DNA of 64,000 nucleotides from Actinoplanes couchii (GTDB lineage Bacteria; Actinomycetota; Actinomycetes; Mycobacteriales; Micromonosporaceae): contig NZ_BOMG01000004.1 in the NCBI RefSeq assembly GCF_016862075.1, forward strand, positions 1 through 64,000, written 5' to 3'. Below, one piece after another: positions 51,286-59,729 of this stretch; within the stretch, counting starts at the first letter, position 1; each line of letters begins with the position of its first letter. The notes beneath the pieces are model-generated. The model was not told the origin of the DNA. It saw only the letters and a list, made by a program, of their open reading frames with translations, and ran no database searches. The position numbers and the translations under genes were made by a program.

Positions 51286-52599
51286 ATGAACGACACGTTG
51301 ATCGCGGTCCGGCCCAGCGCCCGCCAGCTCGCCTGGCAGCGGATGGAGTTCTATGGCTTCCTGCACTTCGGTATGAACACGATGACCGGAAAGGAATGGG
51401 GTGACGGCACCGACCGGCCCGCCGTCTTCGACCCGCCCGCCGTCGACGCCGGCCAGTGGGTGCGCGCCATGAAGGCCGCCGGGATGACCGGCGTGATCAT
51501 CACCGCCAAGCACCACGACGGCTTCTGCCTGTGGCCGACCGCGACCACCCCGTACTCCGTGGTGTCCTCGCCCTTCCGCGGGGACGTCGTCGGCCTGGTC
51601 GCCGAAGCGGCCCGCGAACACGGCCTGAAGTTCGGCGTCTACCTGTCACCCTGGGACCGCAACCACGACACCTACGGCAGCGGAAAAGGCTACGACGACG
51701 TCTACGTCGCCCAGCTCACCGAGCTGCTGACCGACTACGGGCCGGTGTTCACGGTCTGGCTCGACGGCGCCAACGGCGAAGGACCCGACGGCACGGTGCA
51801 GCAGTACGACTGGGACCGGTACTACGCCGTCGTGCGTGACCTGCAGCCGGACGCCGTGATCAGCGTCTGCGGCCCGGACGTGCGCTGGTGCGGCAACGAA
51901 GCCGGGTCCACCCGCCCGGACGAGTGGAGTGTCGTCCCGCGCGCGCTGCGGGACGTCGAACGGATCGCCGGGAAGTCCCAGCAGATCGACGACGGCGAGT
52001 TCGCCCGGCGGATCCGCAGCGACGACCAGGACCTGGGCAGCCGCGCCGCGCTGGCCGGCGCCGAACACGACCTGGTCTGGTACCCGGCCGAGGTCAACAC
52101 CTCGATCCGCCCCGGCTGGTTCTTCCACGAGGCCGAGAACGACGCGGTCCGCGATCCGGAAGAGCTCTTCCGGATCTACCTGAAGTCGGTCGGTGGCAAC
52201 GCCACGTTCCTGCTCAACGTGCCGCCCGGGCCGGACGGCCGGATCCACGACAACGACGTGACGGCCCTGCGCGGCCTCGGTCTTTTACTTGCCGACTTTC
52301 GGGCCCGTGCCATTCCGGCGCGCCGGGACGGTGATCTGACCCTGCACCTCACCACACCGACAGCCGTCGAAGCAGTGCTGGTCGGCGAGGACATCACCCA
52401 GGGCCAGCGGGTGGAGAACCTGGCCGTGCACGGGCTGACAGACGGAGAGTGGACCGTGCTGGCGTCCGCCCGGTCGGTCGGCTACCGGCGGATCCTCACC
52501 TTCGCCCCGGTCACCGTCGAGGCGATCTGGGTGGAGATCCGCGAGACCCGGGGCGAGCCAGCGATAAACCGGCTGGAGGCGATCGGGGCAGCCCGGTGA
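51286..52599 (+). CDS. GH29 alpha-L-fucosidase (cytoplasmic)
   Basis: 437 aa, no signal peptide. GH29 features: WQRMEFYGFLHFGMNTMTGK, AKHHDGFCLWPTATTPYSV, FGVYLSPWDRNHDTYG and nucleophile D160 in FTVWLDGANGEGPDG; NATFLLNVPPGPDGRI near the end of the barrel, then a C-terminal beta domain. It cleaves terminal alpha-L-fucose. In one operon with the importer and alongside a GH35 enzyme, it points to fucosylated galacto-oligosaccharides as substrate. GGAGG ribosome site before ATG 51286; the next gene starts on its stop (GTGA). Confidence 0.92.
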   Translation: MNDTLIAVRPSARQLAWQRMEFYGFLHFGMNTMTGKEWGDGTDRPAVFDPPAVDAGQWVRAMKAAGMTGVIITAKHHDGFCLWPTATTPYSVVSSPFRGDVVGLVAEAAREHGLKFGVYLSPWDRNHDTYGSGKGYDDVYVAQLTELLTDYGPVFTVWLDGANGEGPDGTVQQYDWDRYYAVVRDLQPDAVISVCGPDVRWCGNEAGSTRPDEWSVVPRALRDVERIAGKSQQIDDGEFARRIRSDDQDLGSRAALAGAEHDLVWYPAEVNTSIRPGWFFHEAENDAVRDPEELFRIYLKSVGGNATFLLNVPPGPDGRIHDNDVTALRGLGLLLADFRARAIPARRDGDLTLHLTTPTAVEAVLVGEDITQGQRVENLAVHGLTDGEWTVLASARSVGYRRILTFAPVTVEAIWVEIRETRGEPAINRLEAIGAAR

Positions 52600-53426
52600 A
52601 ACGGCTGCTGCCGGCCGTCGCCGTCGTCGCCGCCCTGATCGGTGGCGTGCTCCTGTTGAACCGCACCGATCAGGTCGCCACCCTGGACGGGCACCCGATC
52701 ACCCGGGATGAGCTCGTCTTTCACATGGAGCGGCTGTCGCGCCTCGACGGGCCGCGGGCTCTGGAGGAGATCAAGCACGACAAGACGATCTGGCTGCTGG
52801 CGAAGGAGCAGGGGCTCGTCGAGTCGGTGGATCACGCCGACCTGCTCGACGCGATGGCGGCGGAGAACGAGCGGCGGGCCCGGACCGTCGCTTCCGGTGG
52901 AGTCGTGCACGGGCTCGTCGAGTTCGGGGCCGAGGAGTACTACGCGCACCGGCTGGCCGAGCTGACCACCGCGCTGCGGCAGGCGCTCGCCCCTCAGCTG
53001 CCGGTCACCGATGCCGAGGTGCGAGCGGCGTTCGACGCCGACCGGGCGCAGTGGAGTGCGAACGCGACCGTTTACACGTACCGGAAATTGGATCGTGGGG
53101 GTGGGGTTCTCACCACCGGAACCTACGACGGAAGCACGGCGCGCGGGGTCAACGCGCACGATCAGGAGCTCCTGGCGATCCTCGGCACGCTGCAACCGGG
53201 GCAGAGGTCCGCCCCGGTCGACGAGGGCGGCCAGGTCACCTACTACGAGCTGGTCGAACGGCGGGTGGATGAGGAGGCGGCGTTCACCGCCTACGCCGGC
53301 CGGATCCGGCAGTCGCTCGTGGACGAGAAGTTCCAGCAGTTCCTCCAGCGCCGGGTGGACGGGGGCGACCTGCGGGTCGACACCGCGGCGGTCGAAACCA
53401 TCAACGCAGAGGATGGGAACGGATGA
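52596..53426 (+). CDS. SurA/parvulin-like extracytoplasmic foldase
   Basis: 276 aa from GTG 52596, overlapping the fucosidase stop. An N-terminal hydrophobic segment (LLPAVAVVAALIGGVLLL) acts as membrane anchor or signal. Then SurA N-like TLDGHPITRDELVFHMERLS, helical parts, PVTDAEVRAAFDADRAQW and a parvulin-like C-terminal region (LGTLQPGQRSAPVDEGGQVT). Such proteins assist folding of secreted proteins. Placed between the fucosidase and the secreted beta-helix protein, with overlaps on both sides, it may be a dedicated chaperone for the latter. Prolyl isomerase activity is uncertain. Confidence 0.72.
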   Translation: MKRLLPAVAVVAALIGGVLLLNRTDQVATLDGHPITRDELVFHMERLSRLDGPRALEEIKHDKTIWLLAKEQGLVESVDHADLLDAMAAENERRARTVASGGVVHGLVEFGAEEYYAHRLAELTTALRQALAPQLPVTDAEVRAAFDADRAQWSANATVYTYRKLDRGGGVLTTGTYDGSTARGVNAHDQELLAILGTLQPGQRSAPVDEGGQVTYYELVERRVDEEAAFTAYAGRIRQSLVDEKFQQFLQRRVDGGDLRVDTAAVETINAEDGNG

Positions 53427-55666
53427 GACGAGGATTGATCGCGCTCCTGGCGGCGATCGTCGCGGTGCCGCTGGTCCCGGGAACTCCGGCCCGGGCCGCT
53501 TTTGCACAGGCCTGGCCAGGGGACACCGCGAACCAGACCGGCGGGCGGGACTACTACCTGGACGCCACCGCCGGGTCGGACACCGCGGCCGGGACCACAC
53601 CGGCGACCGCGTGGAAGACGCTGGCCAAGGCGAACGCGACCACGTTCGCGCCCGGCGACCGGATCCTGCTCAAAGCGGGGGAGACCTGGCGCAACGAGCA
53701 GCTGTGGCCGAAGGGCTCCGGCTCCGCCGGAAAACCGATCACGATCTCCGCTTACGGTACGAGTACCAAACGTCCCTATATCGCGACAAACGGCAAGGTG
53801 CCCAGTCCGTTTCTGGCGTCCGGCGCCAAGAATCCACAGACCGTCGGGCTGACCGGGGCGATCGTGCTGCGCAACCAGCAGTACTTCGCGATCAACAACG
53901 TCGAGCTGTCCAACGATGACAACTTCGACGTCGACATCACGACCGGTACCTACGTGCGTGACGGCATCGCGGTGTCGATCAACGCCGATCTGCTGCCGGC
54001 CGGCGCCGACACCGTGATGGACTATTTCCGGATCAGCGACGTGTACGTGCACGACCTGGACGGGCCCAGCACCTGGCAGAAGATCCACTACGGCGGGGTG
54101 AACTTCCAGGTCTTCGGTTCACAGTCGTACAAGTCGTACGCGGCCGGCGGTTGGCACTTCAAGGATGTCCGCGTCGAGAACAACACGTTCGTCAACGTGG
54201 AACTGCATGCGATCCAGATGGCGTTCAACTGGTTCGACGCCACCGGTACGTCCGCCGGGCAGTACGACGAGGCGGGCAAGTTCCACGAGGGCTGGGAACA
54301 GCTCTGGGTGCGTACCCGGGACCTGTACTCGCGGGATGTCCACGTCGGCCACAACTACGCCGAGAGCATCGGGCAGGGCGCGATCCAGCTCGCCAACCTG
54401 CAGCGCGCCACGGTCGAGTACAACGAGGTCAACGGCTTCCTCGAGCGGTACGACGCGGTGTCCTGCGGGCTCTACCTGTGGGCCGGTGCCGACTCGGTGA
54501 TGCGGTTCAACGAGGTGTACGGCGGGCCCGCCAACGAGTACGACGGCACCCCGTGGGATCTGGAGTACACCAACTTCAACGTCACCTACGAGCACAACTA
54601 CTCGCACGACAACGCGGCCGGGTGGATGGCCTACATGGGCAACAGCTCCAACTCGGTGGCCCGCTACAACCTCAGCGTCAACGACAACGGGGTGCTGGTG
54701 AAGAACATGCTGTCGACGAACTACACGCCGACCTACTTCGCCAACAACACCTTCGTGTACGACGGTGCGGCCATGGACTGGGTGCACGACGAGACGTTCC
54801 TCAGCCGCGTGTACTTCCTCAACAACGTCTTCTACAACACGTCCCGTACGGCCACCACGCCCTGGTACCGCCGGACCGGTGCGCTGCGGCAGGCGGTGTT
54901 CTCCAACAACGCGTACTGGGAGGCGAGTGGCACCCACTCCGCTCAGGAACCAGCCGACCCGCGCGGGGTGCGCACCGATCCGCGCTTCACCGGTGACCCG
55001 TCGGCGGCCGTCGACGGCGAGGGCATCCGGGCGGCGGCCCAGCGGTTCGTGCCCCGCGACGACTCGCCGCTGATCGACGCCGGGCGGTACAACCCGCACC
55101 TGGGCACGGCGGACGCCCTCGGCACCCACCTCTACTACGGCCCGGCGCCGGACATCGGCATCGTCGAGAAGCCGCGCGGGACCAGGGTCGACAACCCGGT
55201 CGACACCGACCCGATCGAGAACACCCCCGGCGCCGGGGTGAACCTGGCCCTCGGCAAACCGGTGACGGCCAGTTCCACCCACTCCGGGGCGGGCGGCACC
55301 CTCGGCGCGGTCAACCTGACCGACGGCAGCCTGTCCACCCGGTGGGCCGCCGCCGACAACGCCACCTACCCGATCACCCTGGACATCGACTTCGGTAGCC
55401 AGGTCACCTTCGACCAGGTCTATCTGGACGAGTACACCGACTCGGGTACCAACCCGCGGGTCGCCACGTTCAGCCTGCAACGGTGGGACAGCGCCACCGC
55501 GGCGTGGGTGACGATCGGGTCGTACACCGGCGGCATCGGCCACGACCGGACGGTGACCGGCTTCGGCACGGTCACCACCGGGAAGCTGCGGGTGGCGCTG
55601 ACCGGCAAGATCGCCACCGAGACCTACACCCCGACGATGACCGAGATCGCCGTCTACCGGTCCTGA
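53423..55666 (+). CDS. Secreted right-handed beta-helix protein with F5/8C domain
   Basis: 747 aa. Signal peptide LIALLAAIVAVPLVPGTPAR A. Start of the helix RDYYLDATAGSDTAAGTTPA, AWKTLAKANATTFAPGDRIL matches many polysaccharide-active parallel beta-helix proteins. Central coils are Asn-rich (VEYNEVNGFLERYDAV, YEHNYSHDNAAGWMAYMGN). A linker is followed by a C-terminal discoidin/F5-8C (CBM32-like) domain (NLALGKPVTASSTHSGAGGT, LTDGSLSTRWAAADN). Probably a lyase or hydrolase releasing the oligosaccharides the operon imports; catalytic residues are not identifiable by eye. Its end overlaps the convergent lipoprotein gene by 13 bp. Confidence 0.85.
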   Translation: MRRGLIALLAAIVAVPLVPGTPARAAFAQAWPGDTANQTGGRDYYLDATAGSDTAAGTTPATAWKTLAKANATTFAPGDRILLKAGETWRNEQLWPKGSGSAGKPITISAYGTSTKRPYIATNGKVPSPFLASGAKNPQTVGLTGAIVLRNQQYFAINNVELSNDDNFDVDITTGTYVRDGIAVSINADLLPAGADTVMDYFRISDVYVHDLDGPSTWQKIHYGGVNFQVFGSQSYKSYAAGGWHFKDVRVENNTFVNVELHAIQMAFNWFDATGTSAGQYDEAGKFHEGWEQLWVRTRDLYSRDVHVGHNYAESIGQGAIQLANLQRATVEYNEVNGFLERYDAVSCGLYLWAGADSVMRFNEVYGGPANEYDGTPWDLEYTNFNVTYEHNYSHDNAAGWMAYMGNSSNSVARYNLSVNDNGVLVKNMLSTNYTPTYFANNTFVYDGAAMDWVHDETFLSRVYFLNNVFYNTSRTATTPWYRRTGALRQAVFSNNAYWEASGTHSAQEPADPRGVRTDPRFTGDPSAAVDGEGIRAAAQRFVPRDDSPLIDAGRYNPHLGTADALGTHLYYGPAPDIGIVEKPRGTRVDNPVDTDPIENTPGAGVNLALGKPVTASSTHSGAGGTLGAVNLTDGSLSTRWAAADNATYPITLDIDFGSQVTFDQVYLDEYTDSGTNPRVATFSLQRWDSATAAWVTIGSYTGGIGHDRTVTGFGTVTTGKLRVALTGKIATETYTPTMTEIAVYRS

Positions 55667-56808
55667 GTCAGTTCGTCCCGTACGAACGTCTGGCCCTCGG
55701 CTCTGAGCAGCAGGAACGTGGGGTCGACCCGAGTGCCGTCCGGGCGGAAGGCGATCCGCCCGGACACCCCGGTCAGGTCGGTGGTCGTCAGCTCGGCCCG
55801 GATCGCCGACGGTGAATCGTCGTTGGCCCGCCGGATCGCGTCGACGGCCACCATCACCGCGTCGTACGCCTCGACCGTCGACGAACCGGGCGGGCTGCCG
55901 TACACCGCCGTGAACCGGGCCGGCCAGTCACCCAGATCCGGCATCAGCTCCGGGAACAGCATGGCCGTGCCGTAGACCCCGGAGCTCTCGGCCGCGGTCA
56001 GATCGTTCAGCAGCGGCCCGTCGGTGGCGCCGTCGCCGACCACGATCCGGCCGCGGAACGCCCGCCCGCGCAGATCCCTGATCAGCTGATGCGCCTCGGC
56101 GTAGTAGCCGGTGAAGTAGACCGTGTCCGGCTCACCACGGATCACCTCCTCCGCGATCGGCCGGAAATGCGGCGCGCCCGGGCTCAGCCGCACCTCCCCG
56201 GTGATCGTCACCGCCCCGGACCTGGTGGCCTCCGCCACCGTCGCGTCCGCCAGGGTCAGCGGGAAACTGGTGCCGTCGTGCACCACCGCCAGCCGTTTCC
56301 CGCCCAGCCGCCGGATCCGGTCGACGGCGAACCCGGCCTCCGCTCCCACCGTGCCGCAGATCAGGAAGACACTGTCGTAGCCGGGTTCGATCAGCTCCGT
56401 CGAGTTCGCCTGCGGGATCACCATCGGAATCCCCGCGTCCCGGAAGATCCGCAACGTCGGCACCACCGCGCTGCTGCAGTAGCCGCCGACCGACACCACG
56501 ATCCCCCGGGCGATGATCTGCTGAGCCGCTGTCACCGCGGTACCCGGTTCACAGGCGTCGTCGGCGGTGACCAGCTCCACCCGCCGCCCCAGCACCCCAC
56601 CGGCGGCGTTCACCTCGTCGACCGCGAGCTGCGCCGCGTCCCGCATCGCCGCCCCGGACGAGCTGCTCCGCCCACTCAACGGCAGCAGAGCCCCCAGCCG
56701 GACGACGGCCGGCTCGGTGACGGCCACGCCACCACTCCCACCGGCGGTCCCGCACCCCGCCAGCACCACCGTCACCAGCAGAGCAGCCAGCTTCCCCCGA
56801 CCCGCCAC
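55654..56808 (-). CDS. LivJ-like ABC substrate-binding lipoprotein (orphan)
   Basis: 384 aa from GTG 56808. Lipobox VVLAGC. Periplasmic-binding fold type I of branched-chain amino acid/amide class: RLGALLPLSGRSSSSGAAMR, AVDEVNAAGGVLGRRVELV, YCSSAVVPTLRIFRDAGIPM, IPQANSTELIEPG and AYDAVMVAVDAIRRANDDSP. No permease or ATPase lies nearby, so it is either an orphan binding protein or a sensor. Overlaps the end of the beta-helix gene by 13 bp on the opposite strand. Confidence 0.88.
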   Translation of the reverse strand: MAGRGKLAALLVTVVLAGCGTAGGSGGVAVTEPAVVRLGALLPLSGRSSSSGAAMRDAAQLAVDEVNAAGGVLGRRVELVTADDACEPGTAVTAAQQIIARGIVVSVGGYCSSAVVPTLRIFRDAGIPMVIPQANSTELIEPGYDSVFLICGTVGAEAGFAVDRIRRLGGKRLAVVHDGTSFPLTLADATVAEATRSGAVTITGEVRLSPGAPHFRPIAEEVIRGEPDTVYFTGYYAEAHQLIRDLRGRAFRGRIVVGDGATDGPLLNDLTAAESSGVYGTAMLFPELMPDLGDWPARFTAVYGSPPGSSTVEAYDAVMVAVDAIRRANDDSPSAIRAELTTTDLTGVSGRIAFRPDGTRVDPTFLLLRAEGQTFVRDELTQDR

Positions 56809-56845
56809 CCGACGACTCCGTTCACAAGGCCCAGCCCCCTGTTCG

Positions 56846-58078
56846 TCACCCCACCCGGAACCCTGAGGCCTGCCAACCGTGCAGTTCGGGATCCCAGCGC
56901 CCGGCGGCCGTCCCGGTCAGCACCGGGTCCAGGAAGGCGGCGACGAACGTGACGGCGGCGTCGGCCTCGGGAAACGTGATCGCCTCCGGCACCCCGAGCC
57001 GGGCCGCCTCGCGAGCGACCTTGCGGTACCCGGCGTGCCAGGTCGCGGCCGGAACCCGGAGCGGCCCGGCATCCGCCGGCATGCCGGGACGGCGGCGCCG
57101 CTGCGCACAGGCGCGGACGGCGTCGTGTGCCTCGATGACCTCCGAGTTCACGATGGACGCCATGTCCAGCAGATCGCGGAAGCGGCTGGAGGGGGTGCCG
57201 GAGGGTTGGACCCCGGTCATGCCGGCCCACTTGTCGGCGATGTGGTCGGCCGGATGGACCGTGCGGTACGGCAGCGCCGTCCAGCCGGGTGCGTCCGCCG
57301 CCACCGGCGCCGACGGGGCCAGCACGGGCCGGCAGGTCAGGTCGGTGTCCAGCACCACCTCCACCTTGACCGGCTCCCAGACCCGGCCACCGATCTGCAT
57401 GTCGTACTTCACCCGGATCGCGGTCTTGCCCTGCGCCCTGATGTGTTCCACCGTCGTGCGGCGGAACCGGACCCCGTCGCCGAGGTCCACGGCGATCGCC
57501 GCGTCGAGATCGTCGGCGATGTCGGCGACCTCGGTGGTGGAGGTGGCCGCGTCCAGGTCGAGCGTCCGGCGCGCCGGGAAGCCCAGAACCGCCCGGCGGC
57601 TCGCCATGGCGGTGCCGCCTTTCAGGACCCAGTCGCGGCGCCGGTCCGTCATCAGCCGTTGCATCAGCCGGTCGATGACGATGCCGCGCCGGACATGATC
57701 CAGCGGAAGGCCCAGCTCCCGGGCGATGCGTTTGCCGCGGTCGGACAGCGAGCGGGCCAGATCGGCCGCCGGTCGCGAGTCGTCGGCGAGCAGATGGCGG
57801 CCGTCCAGGAGCGCGGCCCACACCGCCAGCTCCCGCGGCGGTGGTGGATCGGCGGCCCAGGCCCTGGTCAAGGACATGATCAGGCGTTCGCAGTCCGGGC
57901 CGAACTCGGCTTCGCAGCGGGATCGCTGCCCGGTGAGGAAGGTGGCGGGATCGAGCGCCCCGGTGCTCTGCGTGGTGTCGAGCAGCCGGGCGAAGACGGA
58001 CCGCACCCGGGCCTGCGGCACCCTGGTCAGCATGGACACGTAGGCCGCCGCGGCCAGCCGGCCCCGGTTCGGCGTCAT
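56846..58078 (-). CDS. AbiEii-type nucleotidyltransferase toxin
   Basis: 410 aa from ATG 58078. Hallmarks of the AbiEii/AbiGii family: motif VLKGGTAM (151-158) and RTLDLDAAT with D174 and D176 forming the metal-binding pair; later KTAIRVKYDMQIGG and PADHIADKWAGM. AbiEii homologues transfer nucleotides to tRNA 3' ends and halt growth. The N-terminal 150 residues are a long helical extension compared with small AbiEii proteins. Starts on the antitoxin stop (ATGA), the classic AbiE order with antitoxin first. Confidence 0.87.
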   Translation of the reverse strand: MTPNRGRLAAAAYVSMLTRVPQARVRSVFARLLDTTQSTGALDPATFLTGQRSRCEAEFGPDCERLIMSLTRAWAADPPPPRELAVWAALLDGRHLLADDSRPAADLARSLSDRGKRIARELGLPLDHVRRGIVIDRLMQRLMTDRRRDWVLKGGTAMASRRAVLGFPARRTLDLDAATSTTEVADIADDLDAAIAVDLGDGVRFRRTTVEHIRAQGKTAIRVKYDMQIGGRVWEPVKVEVVLDTDLTCRPVLAPSAPVAADAPGWTALPYRTVHPADHIADKWAGMTGVQPSGTPSSRFRDLLDMASIVNSEVIEAHDAVRACAQRRRRPGMPADAGPLRVPAATWHAGYRKVAREAARLGVPEAITFPEADAAVTFVAAFLDPVLTGTAAGRWDPELHGWQASGFRVG

Positions 58079-58734
58079 GCGGCGGCTCCGTCGTAACCTG
58101 CCGCTTTCAGCAGCGCGGTCAGCACCAGCGGCCCCGGATCGGCGCCCGGCAGGCCGAGTCGCCCACCCTTGGCGTGCAGGTGCCGGGACAGGCCGGCGAA
58201 ACTGTCCCGCCGGGCGGCCAGTAGGTCGGCCGCGACCTTGCCCACGTGTGCCGGATCGTGCCCGCCGAAGCGGTCCTCGAGCAGGTCCGCCACGGTACGG
58301 CCGGGACCGGTGACCGGCAGGCCGTCCACCACCGTGACGTCCGCGGGATCCAGATCGCGCACCCGGAACCGGACGTCCTGCTGCCGGCTCCACCGGCGGT
58401 GCGCGACGGTGAGGTCCACCGGCCAGGCCGGCAGGTCACCCGCGCCCCAGACCTGAGCGGCCGCGGCGTGTGACAGGACCGGGCCGTCGAGCGGCTCGGC
58501 GCCCGGGTCTCGGGCCGGGTCGGCGGCCAGCCAGACGGCCCGCAGGTCCAGCAGGCCCGGCGTGTTCCCCCGCAGCACGTAGATCCCCCGGCGCAGCGGC
58601 GTGATCACTCCGGCCTGCGCCAGTCTGCCGAGCGCGGGCCGGGTGATCCCGCCCGCGCCGGCCTGAGCGGTGCTGAACAGCCCCGCCTGTTGTTCTGCCA
58701 TGGCGGCGAGTATCGCGAGCCGTCGGGCATCCAT
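58075..58734 (-). CDS. AbiEi-type antitoxin / autorepressor
   Basis: 219 aa from ATG 58734. An N-terminal winged helix (FSTAQAGAGGITRPALGRLA, ITPLRRGIYVL) is followed by an AbiEi-like C-terminal domain (VLSHAAAAQVWGAGDLP, VTVVDGLPVTGPGRTVADLL). A start at 58773 is open but lacks a ribosome site and would run through the palindrome at 58743-58761. From 58734 the message would be leaderless: TACATT (complement of 58741-58746) lies 6 nt before the ATG. AbiEi family members bind palindromes at their own promoter and neutralise AbiEii. Confidence 0.82.
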   Translation of the reverse strand: MDARRLAILAAMAEQQAGLFSTAQAGAGGITRPALGRLAQAGVITPLRRGIYVLRGNTPGLLDLRAVWLAADPARDPGAEPLDGPVLSHAAAAQVWGAGDLPAWPVDLTVAHRRWSRQQDVRFRVRDLDPADVTVVDGLPVTGPGRTVADLLEDRFGGHDPAHVGKVAADLLAARRDSFAGLSRHLHAKGGRLGLPGADPGPLVLTALLKAAGYDGAAA

Positions 58735-58742
58735 CCAACGAA

Positions 58743-58761
58743 TGTAACGCTCAGCGTTACA
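58743..58761. promoter_or_regulatory. Candidate AbiEi operator: perfect 19-nt palindrome over the promoter
   Basis: TGTAACGCTCAGCGTTACA has perfect 9-nt arms and overlaps the -10-like TACATT of the antitoxin promoter, 9 bp before the leaderless start. The position is what an autorepressor would need. Confidence 0.83.
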
Positions 58762-58806
58762 AAAGTCCCCCATTGGAGGTGCGATGTCGTCTCATGTCCG
58801 GCAGGT

Positions 58807-58837
58807 GCGGCCCGCCACCCCGAGAGTGACGGGCCGC
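58807..58837 (-). terminator. Hairpin after the S1 protease gene
   Basis: GCGGCCCG (58807-58814) pairs with CGGGCCGC (58830-58837), 15-nt loop, 12 bp beyond the protease stop on the minus strand. Confidence 0.55.
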
Positions 58838-58848
58838 GCCGGAGGGGG

Positions 58849-59565
58849 TCAGGAGGGTAGGCCTCCGACCTGGGTGTTGACCCAGGCCCGGATGGACGGG
58901 AGGTCTCCGTAGATGGACGGGGCCGTGGCGCAGGTGGAGCTGTTGTTGCCGGCCCGGCTGGTCACGCCGATCAGGTTCCAGCGGCCGCTCACCTGGCGTA
59001 CCTGCGGGCCGCCCGAGTCGCCGTAGCAGGCTCCGGCTGTGCCGTTGGTGTTGTTGGTGCAGATCTCGTAGGCCGCGTTGATGCCCGAGCAGCGGCTGTC
59101 CGCGACGATCGACGTGTCCAGCTGGTTGGCGACCCTGGGGGCGGAACCGCAGCCACGGGTGGGGCAGGTCTGGCCCCAGCCGATGATGCGGGTGGCGGTG
59201 CCCACCGCCCCGGACGTGGTGGGGATCGGGGCGGGGGCGTGGGTCACCGACGTCGACAGTTGCAGCAGCTTCACGTCGATGGTCGGGTGGTTGACCGCGC
59301 GGGAGACGGCCACCACCGTGCCGCCGGCCGATCGGTCGGTGCTGCCCACCCGTACCGAAGAAGGGGTGGTGCAGTGTTTTGCCGTGACGGCCCAGTTGGC
59401 TTTGATCAGCGAACCGGTGCAACCCGACACGTAGACCATGAACGAGTAGTTCTCGGTGGCGGGGGTGCCGCCGACCACGAACGGGCCGGGGGCGGCGGCC
59501 GCGGCGGTGGACGGGGCGAGCAGGCCGGCGATCGCTATCGCGGTGGCCAGCAGGAATCGGCGCAT
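58849..59565 (-). CDS. Secreted S1-family serine protease
   Basis: 238 aa from ATG 59565 (GAAGGG site); a longer upstream frame is not coding-like. Signal peptide RFLLATAIAIAGLLAPSTAA, then a short propeptide before VVGGTPA. The catalytic triad is H64 (TAKHC), D97 (TIDVKLLQL) and S184 (CYGDSGGP). Cys pairs CTGSLIK...KHC and CPTRGC are conserved. The residue at the base of the S1 pocket (six before the catalytic Ser) appears to be Gly, so trypsin-like Lys/Arg preference is not supported. Divergent from the EccC-like gene across 164 bp. Confidence 0.9.
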   Translation of the reverse strand: MRRFLLATAIAIAGLLAPSTAAAAAPGPFVVGGTPATENYSFMVYVSGCTGSLIKANWAVTAKHCTTPSSVRVGSTDRSAGGTVVAVSRAVNHPTIDVKLLQLSTSVTHAPAPIPTTSGAVGTATRIIGWGQTCPTRGCGSAPRVANQLDTSIVADSRCSGINAAYEICTNNTNGTAGACYGDSGGPQVRQVSGRWNLIGVTSRAGNNSSTCATAPSIYGDLPSIRAWVNTQVGGLPS

Positions 59566-59729
59566 GGAGTGGCCCTTCTGTTCGGGGAACGGGCGTCTAC
59601 CTGCGCACGAACATTGCCAGATAGTCACAGATATCGATACATCCCAGGGTGGGCCTCTTCCGGGCGGGATGCCTGCCGGGTCGCCTCCTACGATGGTCGT
59701 CGTTCGGCACGCCATCGAAGGAGGACAAC

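Noticed and set aside
58735..58773. Longer N-terminus for the AbiEi antitoxin
   Set aside because: It would encode the palindrome and lacks a ribosome site; the leaderless start at 58734 explains the layout better.
59649..59729. N-terminal extension of the EccC-like protein
   Set aside because: Not hydrophobic and not EccC-like; GTG 59730 has a strong AAGGAGGA site.
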